Shown here: one piece after another, positions 56,390 to 64,000 of the stretch
How positions within the stretch are numbered: the first letter of the stretch is position 1
How the letters are laid out: every line of letters begins with the position of its first letter
DNA from: Prochilodus magdalenae
Lineage: Eukaryota; Chordata; Actinopteri; Characiformes; Prochilodontidae
Length of the DNA stretch: 64,000 nt
Direction of reading: 5' to 3'
Assembly: GCA_024036415.1 (NCBI GenBank)
Contig: JAMWET010003144.1
Coordinates: 52,501-116,500 of the forward strand
The notes under the pieces: model-generated
What the model saw: only the letters and a program-made list of their open reading frames with translations
Told to the model about the DNA's origin: nothing
Databases searched by the model: none
Program-made: the position numbers and the translations under genes

Positions 56390-58383
56390 CTGCAGGAGAT
56401 GGTGATGGTGATGATGAGATCAGGTGGTTTGGCCATGTGAATAGTGACACAGTTCCTGGACATAAATACAAGTGAACATACTTCTTTACAGTCACGTGAG
56501 GTCAGATGTCCTCCTGTCTAAACTGTCTTGTTCAGATCAGCTACTTTAAGTGTCTGTTCCTTAAAATGTGATGGGCATCCTTCTTCCATGTGACGTGTTT
56601 CGGCGTGAGACTTACAGGTTTAGTTACTCTGGATCTTGCAGCACCAATAACACCAAGAACGTTCTAAACTAGGGACGCACTGAAATCAAAAATTTTGTTT
56701 TTTACAGTGTTTCACTAATTTTGCCATTTTTTTTTTTTGCCACATCTGGAACAAATATGAAACTCCTGGCCCACTGCACTGACGGTCTGCTGTGAGCCCG
56801 CCGATTTGGTCACCCATACTGTGATATCCGGGATATCAAACGAACATACAAAAAACAGGCCAACCAAACCTTTAGGTTGTCTTTATTTAATCAGGTGCAG
56901 GAACTCGCAACAACCCTGTTTCTTCCGGCAGCCACTGGCTTTAACTAGCTCTCACAGACACACACTGCCGCTTTGCTCTAGTGCCCCCTACTGGTTCTCA
57001 AAATACCTAACCATTTAAACATTACTACACGTACCAAAACCAGAGTTACCTACTTTTGGCTGAGGAGTGGCCTTAATGTGGTGCATATGTGGTCCACATT
57101 TTGCTATGGGGAGTGGCCCACCCAATCTCCATTCATTTATTACTCCAGCTCCAGACGTTCATACAGAAAACCTTGTGTTGTATATCCCAGACACCCCTTT
57201 GTGGGCCACGGAATTGGAGATGTTTCAACTGTCTGCCGTTTTAAAGCTTCTGAGAAGTATCTTGTCATAAGTAATCATTAATGTTATGGTGTTGCAAGAT
57301 TGTTTTGTGGAGAAATATTTAAGTTTCCTATGTCAGCAATGTATGAATGTTGTTGGTATTAGCTGCAACTTAGCTTAGCATGTTGCTAACTGTCGACTAG
57401 CTATGAGTGAATGCTAGGCTATTAAAATTAAAATGCATTGTGGGTAATACATTCCTATTGCCTGTGTGAACAGAAATGCAGCCCTAAGATCAAACCTCGA
57501 CATGTTTACATTTAGATACATAAGGTTTATGCATTTTCATTTAATTAATTTATTTACTTTGGATGCCAATATGAATGTAAGTTGACCAAATGATTATTGT
57601 CCATATATTATTATATATTAGTGTATATATTAATTCAGTTTTACATAAAAGACGAGAGCATCGACAGCCTTCAGTCTTTTTGTTAGATATCTGTCACGCA
57701 TAGTCATGCTAGCAGCTCAGAAGACAAAATGGTGCTCTACTTACAGTGGGTGGAGCTACTTAATAAGGAGGTGGTCCTTATTCTAATGACATAATACTTG
57801 ACAGTGCTTAGAGCGCCCAAATCTGAACTGGGCAGGATTGAATCCCACAGGGTTGTCTTATCCAGGCAGCTAATTAAAAAACAATTGAGTGGCCTTTCCT
57901 TCCATCTGGATGGGCAGGAACGACAGACTAGCAATGAACACTGTGAACTTGTTTAGATGTTTTTTTCATGAGGCAGCTGGACTGGTTTCTTCATATTCAG
58001 CGAGCACTAGAGTCTCTCACCACCAGTCCTTCTGGGCCAGCTGTTCTTAAGACTGATGACTGACACTTGCCTATCTAGTGTCCACGTGAACGTGTCATAT
58101 GCTCATTCAGAACTTACAGTCAGAGTACCCTTACCCTCTATAGGTGCAGCCGAAAAACAAGAGCAGTTCCTATGATTAGCTTTTAGCTTCTGAGAATATG
58201 AGAATCTAAAACCCTTATTATAGTTATGAAACAAATACAGGCCGTTACTGTGAGCTCGGTGTGGTGTGCACTTCCTGTTAAACTAAACATGCTCACTGCA
58301 CTCTTCATCTAGTCAGCAGAATGATGATCTAGCACAGTGTTAGGAAACATCATCAGAAAACATGATGCTGAAGAGGTTCTTAC
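56390..58383. other. Gene 7 intron, mostly unassigned
   Basis: Holds short open frames without domain support, for example at 57067-57281, and AT-rich sequence at 57480-57650. No exon or known repeat recognised with confidence. Confidence 0.35.
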
Positions 58384-58455
58384 CAGGTGATGGAGTCAGG
58401 TGACATGGGTTTGTGGTTGATGTCCAGCTTTTCGTTGCTGGTTCTGTCCGTGGTT
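58384..58455 (-). other. Possible optional Thr/Pro-rich stalk exon of gene 7
   Basis: On minus, a TTTAG acceptor and GTAAGA donor flank a 72-bp phase 1-1 open segment rich in Thr, Ser and Pro (KSWTSTTNP) with one Cys. It lies between VA and the micro-exon and would lengthen the stalk. Supported only by splice consensus and the gene 6 relic. Confidence 0.45.
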
Positions 58456-59409
58456 CTAAACTATTTCAGGTTGGATTAGACATTAACACAGTGCAGATCT
58501 AATGAGTCTGACCCTACAGACAGGTTAGACAGGATACGTACTGAACACCAGCGCAGCAGAGAGTATGTAAAGATAACCACACAATGTGTTCAGGTATGTG
58601 TTGTGATGCTTTTTGAATCTAATTAACTGGATTTTCTGGATAAAAGAAATACAACACGTTTAGAGTGACGAGCTGAAAGAGAGAAGTCACTCACCAGTGA
58701 CTCTGAGGTTCACCTGTGTGATGTAAACCCTGTATCCATCATCAGATGTCCAGTCTGATTCAGCTCCACACCAGTACTCTCCAGAGTCTCCCTCAGTCAG
58801 ACTGTTGATGACCACAGTGAAGGTCCGATTTCCATCATCATGGAGGTTCAGGTTTCCCTCGTTTCTCCATCTTCTTCTCTCTTTAACAGGTGTTACATAG
58901 TTACACTCAGCCGTGCCCGCTCTCCTACAGAGGAACTTGGGGTCTCTGCGGTGGGATTGTGGGTATTTACAGGTGATGGTCACACCTCCTCCTACATGGC
59001 CAATCACACTGATGCTCTTCTCATAGGACAGATCTGTCAATCATAAACAATCAAATACAGCATTTACATCACAACCAAGAGCTTGTATGTGCTACAATTA
59101 AGAGCCACAATAAATATTTTATCTCTGTCTGGATTATCACATGTCAGTAACATGTCAGTTCAGTGTTTCCAACATCTCAGACCCTACAGCACATCCTTAC
59201 CGGTATCCTTTAAAGGAGCGATATGTAAGATTTTTAGTTCATAACTTTCTAAAATAAACTGAAATAATCATTAGAATGTGAATAAATTACATTGTTTACT
59301 GTTTGTTAAAGATGTCTATATATGGCCTATCAGATATATCATCACTGAAATAATAGTCAGGTTAACATTGCTAATCTATGAAATGCATCATCCCTGCATG
59401 ATGCAGAAA

Positions 59410-61455
59410 CATTAGTACCTGCCTTTATTGCCTTCAGACTAGACAACTGTACCTCACTACTGTCAGGATGTTCTAACAGGAACTTAAGTAAACTTCAGCT
59501 AGTTCAAAAGGCTGTAGCTAGGGTCCTTACTAAAACCAGACAATTTGATCATACAGTGCTGGCCAAAAGTATTGGCACCCCAGAAATTCTGTCAGATAAT
59601 GCTCCATTTCTCCCAGAAAATGATTGCAATTACAAATGCTTTGATATTAAAATGTTCATTTAATTTGTCTTCAATGGAAAACCACAAAAAGAACCTCAAA
59701 AAGCCAAATTGGATATAATTCCACACCAAACATAAAAAAGGGGGTGGACAAAAGTATTGGCACCCTTTGAAAAATCATGTGATGCTTCTCTAATTTGTGT
59801 AATTAACAGCACCTGTTACTTATCTGTGGCACATAACAGGTGGTGGCAATAACTAAATCACACTTGCAGCAAGTAAAAATGGATTAAAGTTGACTAAACC
59901 TCTGTCCTGTGTCCTTGTGTGTAACACATTGAGCATGGAGAAAAGAAAAGACAGACCCCCTCCCCCCCCGGAGCGTTCTGAGGACTTGAGAAAGCAAAAT
60001 TGTGAAGGAAGCATGGGCGAGATCTCAAGGCTACAAGGTCCATCTCCAAAGACCCTGAATGTTCTCTGTGTCTACCGTGCGCAGTGTTATCAAGAAGTTT
60101 AAAGCCCATGGCACTGTGGCTAACCTCCCTAGATGTGGACGGAACAAAGAAAAATTGACGAGGGATTTCAACGACAAGATTGTGCGGGATGGGTGGATAG
60201 AAGAACCTCGACTACGCATCCAAACAAGTTCAAGCTGCCCTGCAGTCCGAGGGTACAACAGTGTCAACCCGTACTATCCATCGGCGTCTGAATGAAAAGG
60301 GACTCTATGGTAGGATACCCAGGAAGACCCCACTTCTGACCCAGAGACATAAAAAAGCCAGGCTGGAGTTTGCCAAAACTTACCTGAGAAAGTCAAAAAC
60401 GTTTTGGAAGAATGTTCTCTGGTCAAATGAGACTTTTTGTTCTCTGGTCAAAAAGTAGAGCTTTTTGGGAAAAGGCATCAACATAGAGTTTACAGGAAAA
60501 AAACGAGGCCTTCAAAGAAAAGAACACGGTCAAATTAAAAAGGTATCAGAGGGGGGAGAGCCTTCTCTCATAAAAACCCCCCAACTATGGAATAACCTTC
60601 CAGAAAGTGTCCGGGACTCGGACACAGTCTCAATTTTTAAAATCTACTTATCCAGCTTAGCTTCTGGTCATCCCCTTAAATACAGGCCGCAGATCCAGGG
60701 GTTCATGGGCAGAGGGTTTTATGGTAAACTGAGATGCTGCTGCACTCGATCATTCAGTTGATGGTGGAGCAGATGGATGCCAGTGTTTCGGGGTGCTCCC
60801 GAATTTGTGTTACCTTCTGGTTCTGTCCTTTTAGCCAGGCTGTAGTCAGATGCTGCCTCACTCTGGGAATGTTCATACTTCCTGCGCTCCGTAATGAGTC
60901 CCAAACAGAACTAACTGTGCCTCTTTACTCTTACCGAGCTAATGGCTGCCCTCTGGTCCAGCTCCATACTGAGGTTTTCCTGCTACCTGCCTTTAACCAG
61001 ATGCCTACCCACCCAGACATTGATGGAAGATTGACTGCGTTTCCTGCTACCTGGCCCTGACACAGCTGCTTACTTGCCCAGAGGCTTCCTCGCTGCAGAC
61101 CAATGTTTCCTCTATGGAATCATCTATGTACTTCACAGTTATATTTTCATTAACTTCATCGGCATCCCTATGATTAGATCAGCATAATTAGATATGTCAC
61201 TGATGTTACTATAAATCATTTCAAATTGTAGTTTGGACCAGAGGAGCATAGGGCCCTCCGTGTGAGTCTGGTTCCTCCCAAGGTTTCGTCCTTCTACTTG
61301 AGGCAGTTTTTCCTTGCCACCGTCGCCTTCAGCTTGGTCACCGGGGGCTTCTTTCTTTTCTCTCCTTAATGAATTATTATTACTGAATTTCTGTAAAGCT
61401 GCTTTGGGACAACATCAGTTGTAAAAAGCGCTATATAAATAATTTGGATTGGATT
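59410..61455 (+). mobile_element. LINE 3' region interrupted by a Tc1-like element
   Basis: Left part encodes RLDNCTSLLSGCSNRNLSKL and LVQKAVARVLTKTRQFDH, typical of the ORF2 C-terminal region. After the Tc1 insert, from about 60560, LWNNLPESVRDSDTVSIFKI is the final ORF2 segment, followed by a 3' UTR ending GCTGCTTTGGGACAACATCA and GCGCTATATAAATAA. In the gene 7 VB-VA intron. Confidence 0.7.
59554..60460 (+). mobile_element. Tc1-like element nested in the LINE, right end lost
   Basis: Starts after a TA with CAGTGCTGGCCAAAAGTATT, a recognisable Tc1 end. Frame-broken transposase pieces: VSTVRSVIKKFKAHGTV and LPRCGRNKEKLT (helix-turn-helix), TIHRRLNEKGLYGR, then VLWSNET, where the first catalytic Asp of WSDET is Asn. 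The rest of the DDE domain is missing. Confidence 0.8.
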
Positions 61456-61479
61456 TGATATCACTGAAGTTAGAATGGT

Positions 61480-61990
61480 AACCAGCTGGCCTGGTCCATC
61501 CTGTCTCGTAATACCGCTCTGTACCTAAAGAGGTGATAGTGAGTCACTGTAGTGCTGTAGGAGTGGAATCAGTCCAATATGAGTTGGATGTAGAAGGGTC
61601 TCTGCTGCCCTGACTGTGTATACTAACCTCTTATCAGTCATGTTGGAGGTGCTGCTCCCGGTTAGATCATTTAAGAGCAGGTAGCCAATGAAAGAAGCAG
61701 AAAACTCAGCAATGACAACCTTCGCCTCCTGCTCTCTACAAGAAACCCCTGTTCAGCAGCAAACAGAAGAAGTGATGTACACAGAAGCAGAAGAAGAGTT
61801 CACACTGGAGCTGCTCTCCACCGCTGGAGACGCTCTTGGAGAGGAAAGGGAGGAAGTCTGATGATGAACTCGGAGCGGTTCTTCTAGACTGATATGTACA
61901 CAGCTGTTTATGCTAACACTGAGGAGGACCGGCTGTGCTTCCTTATGATGGAGCTGGACACCAGAACTGGTATGATGCCCCCTACTGTTT
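61480..61990 (+). repeat. Dispersed repeat, copy 3 of 3
   Basis: Matches 50077-50575 along its length, again leading into the 36-bp minisatellite. Confidence 0.7.
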
Positions 61991-62004
61991 GGAGTAGCAT
62001 CATC

Positions 62005-62200
62005 TTACACATCGCTCCTCTAAAATCATCTCCCTCAGGAACACACATCGCTCCTCTAAAATCATCTCCCTCAGGAACACACATCGCTCCTCTAAAATCA
62101 TCTCCCTCAGGAACACACATCGCTCCTCTAAAATCATCTCCCTCAGGAACACACATCGCTCCTCTAAAATCATCTCCCTCAGGAACACACATCGCCCTTT
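62005..62200 (+). repeat. 36-bp minisatellite, about 5.5 units
   Basis: Same unit as 50570-51345 at the same place in the gene 7 VB-VA intron, but about a quarter the length. Confidence 0.95.
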
Positions 62201-62941
62201 ACCACCAACGTGGAATGAGCTCTGTTCCAGTTTGCACAGATGAACTGTGAACAGGTTCCCTGAATAGCACCAAGGTTCTATGAAGCCTAAACGGAAACAA
62301 CCCAAGAACCAGGGTTCTTTTAGTTTAAAAGTGCTAAACACTGGAGAACCCCTCTTTGTTCAGAACACCACTGATGTTCACAATGTAATCATTCTCATCC
62401 TCATCTGACTCCTCCCCTTTTTAAACAGTCAGTTCTCCATGGTTCACACCGCTCTACTACAGGCAAAGTCAGATGACACAGTCTGATGACACAGTCCGAT
62501 CACACAATCCGATCACCCTGTTAAACCCTGTTTGACTTTAGTCCTTTATAGGAGATTGTACAGTCACTCTGACTGTAGCTGATACTAACAGTGCTGGTAG
62601 TGTAGTATAGTAAACAGGTGCAGTGGTGGGAGATACTCACCTTCCCTTACAGTCAGATCCACTGGTGTGTAGATGTTAAAGAAATCAATATCTACTGCAC
62701 ACTGGTACAATCCAGAATCCTGTACAGTGAGGTCTCTGATCATCACCCAGAACTCTGCAGAGCTGGTGTTATCAAGCAGTGAGAACCTTCCTGTACTCCT
62801 CCACTGTTATCTTGAAGCACAGTGACACAAATTCGTAGAGATATCAGAGGTCCTGAAACGCACGCCCTGTCTTTGATTCTATGTCTGTCTGTATTGTGTC
62901 TTCCACTGGTTCTTAAACAGAAACTGGTGTCATGTCCAGTT

Positions 62942-62951
62942 CACTTCCTGT
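62942..62951 (-). promoter_or_regulatory. PU.1/ETS-like site in the old promoter of gene 7
   Basis: Minus-strand ACAGGAAGTG, in promoter-homologous sequence that survives although the downstream signal exon is deleted. Inferred. Confidence 0.35.
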
Positions 62952-63540
62952 CGTTAAGAGAGAATAGATTGTGGTCTTCTCAGAAAGACCACAGCGTGTG
63001 AGATGTGTGTGAAATGTGTCTGTACAAAGCTGAATAAGAATGAAGAAGCTCTCTACTGCCATCTAGAGTACATGGTGTGGAACAGAGGAAGAAAGTTCCT
63101 ATAGGACCCCCATCCATAATCACATATCACATTCACAGGCTACAAGGTGTTTCACAGTTAATCGTACTGAGTCAGAACAGTGGTGGTGAATGGAACCAGA
63201 CGTCCATCACTAAAAGCTCCTTCACAGAAAGTTGCTACATTTATATTTTAAGTAGATTCACTGTTTGGGACGAGATAAATGAGCCCCAGTGTGCGATTAG
63301 GGCCACTTGTACAACATTAAAGCATGACCACAGCTGCTAAGCTGGATCTTTGAGGCAGGTTATCCAGTAACCTTAACTCGGACTAAGGTGGTTGAATTCC
63401 ATAAATGGAGAAATCATGAGTGTGTTTTTATATTAGATATATCAGATTATTTAGAAGATAAACAGGTGGTGGACCTGAACCTGAACCAAAGGTCATAGTC
63501 TGTTCTTACTCTAGCTATTTTAATGCATCTTCAGTTATAA

Positions 63541-63554
63541 CCAGCAGAGGGCAG
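63541..63554 (+). promoter_or_regulatory. CTCF-core-like site
   Basis: CCAGCAGAGGGCAG, full consensus match, upstream of gene 7. Confidence 0.4.
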
Positions 63555-63909
63555 CATCTGTCCATTAGTGCTAGTCCACTGGGTGCTTCAGAAGAGCATC
63601 TCTTAACACTTAACACGCTTTGGTGACTCACTCTGATTGGTTAGTGACAGGTCTGTCTCAGTAATGATCGTCTAGCTGAGAAGTAATGATCATTTTTAAT
63701 AAATATGATGGTTTTCTTGTTGACTGTATATAGCTATTAAATTAAAAGGCTGAAGTAGCTGTATTGTTTTTGTTCTGTGAATCCCATAAAACATCTTTAA
63801 AAAACACATCCACTTAACTAATTCTCATTTAGCTCATTGCAGCAGAATACCATGGAACAAGATCTATTTTTTTATCAAGTTCTATAAAATCTGTATATAT
63901 CTGGTTTCT

Positions 63910-64000
63910 TCTGTACATGGTAGTGCTTGTAGAGCACTGATGAACTGCGTTCACAGACAGTGGTCTTGAGAAGTGCTCCATACAGTGAATCCACTCCAGA
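63910..64000 (-). mobile_element. Tc1-like fragment at the right edge
   Basis: Matches the start of the antisense fragment at 53630 (ACTGCGTTCACAGACAGTGG, CCACTCCAGA) and is cut by the window end. Confidence 0.5.

Larger units (their letters stand above)
55004..62805 (-). pseudogene. Gene 7: receptor paralog lacking signal peptide and half of V domain 1
   Basis: Exons on minus: VB remnant 62805-62641, VA 59033-58695, optional stalk 58455-58384, micro-exon 56389-56360, TM 56262-56173, juxtamembrane 55393-55362, tail 55261-55004. From VA onward everything is intact and in phase. The tail contains DYENA and four SVYQSL motifs in nearly identical 42-bp units, the most homogeneous array here. The VB exon begins only at WRSTGRF. 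Upstream it joins directly to sequence homologous to the gene 6 5' flank, so roughly 290 bp (signal exon, 88-bp intron, first half of VB) has been deleted, including the ATG and B-strand Cys. No replacement signal peptide was found, so it is probably a pseudogene, or a donor for gene conversion or splicing to an upstream exon outside the window. Confidence 0.75.

Overview
This window is intergenic-rich vertebrate DNA, almost certainly from a ray-finned (teleost) fish. There are no bacterial-style operons. Genes are split into short phase-1 exons with GT-AG introns. The spacer is full of Tc1/mariner fragments, tRNA-derived SINEs, LINE 3' ends, a hAT element, AT microsatellites and minisatellites. 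I cannot name the species from sequence alone.

All recognisable host genes lie on the minus strand. They form a tandem array of seven leukocyte-receptor-like loci of the CD300 / CMRF35-like / polymeric-Ig-receptor-like (pIgR-like) immunoglobulin superfamily. From left to right: gene 1 (1105-5614; signal peptide and at least four V-type Ig exons, running off the left edge), gene 2 (9532-17728), gene 3 (19772-24625), gene 4 (27106-31321), gene 5 (34991-40493), gene 6 (45375-52190) and gene 7 (55004-62805; 5' end deleted). I worked out splice models by hand for genes 2-6. All five stay in frame from ATG to stop (about 380, 364, 377, 359 and 353 aa). They share one plan: 40-bp signal-peptide exon, an 88-bp intron, V domain 1, V domain 2, stalk exon, transmembrane exon, short juxtamembrane exon and tyrosine-motif tail exon.

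Two subfamilies exist. Genes 2 and 3 have a long Ser/Thr stalk and a tail with scattered tyrosines, including an ITSM-like TVYEEV in gene 3. Genes 4-7 have a 21-30 bp micro-exon as stalk and a tail encoded by a coding minisatellite of about 42 bp. Each unit encodes one DSVYQSL-type motif, giving 2-5 tyrosine motifs per receptor. Each unit matches the ITIM consensus (SxYxxL) and also the half-ITAM consensus (DxxYxxL), with 9-10 residues between successive YxxL cores. This expandable, motif-ambiguous signalling tail is the most interesting feature of the window. In gene 5 a 1475-bp hAT transposon with a perfect 8-bp target duplication sits inside the tail array, and its terminal repeat supplies the stop codon. 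In gene 4 the array has eroded by Tyr-to-stop mutations.

Spacer layout: the VB-VA introns of genes 4 and 5 carry the same Tc1-like element, while those of genes 6 and 7 carry the same dispersed repeat plus a 36-bp minisatellite. This supports 4/5 and 6/7 as sister pairs. Each gene has a PU.1/ETS-like site about 90-130 bp upstream of its ATG (gene 7 keeps the site but not the ATG). Perfect matches to the CTCF core consensus recur between and within units. No non-transposon gene was recognised on the plus strand.
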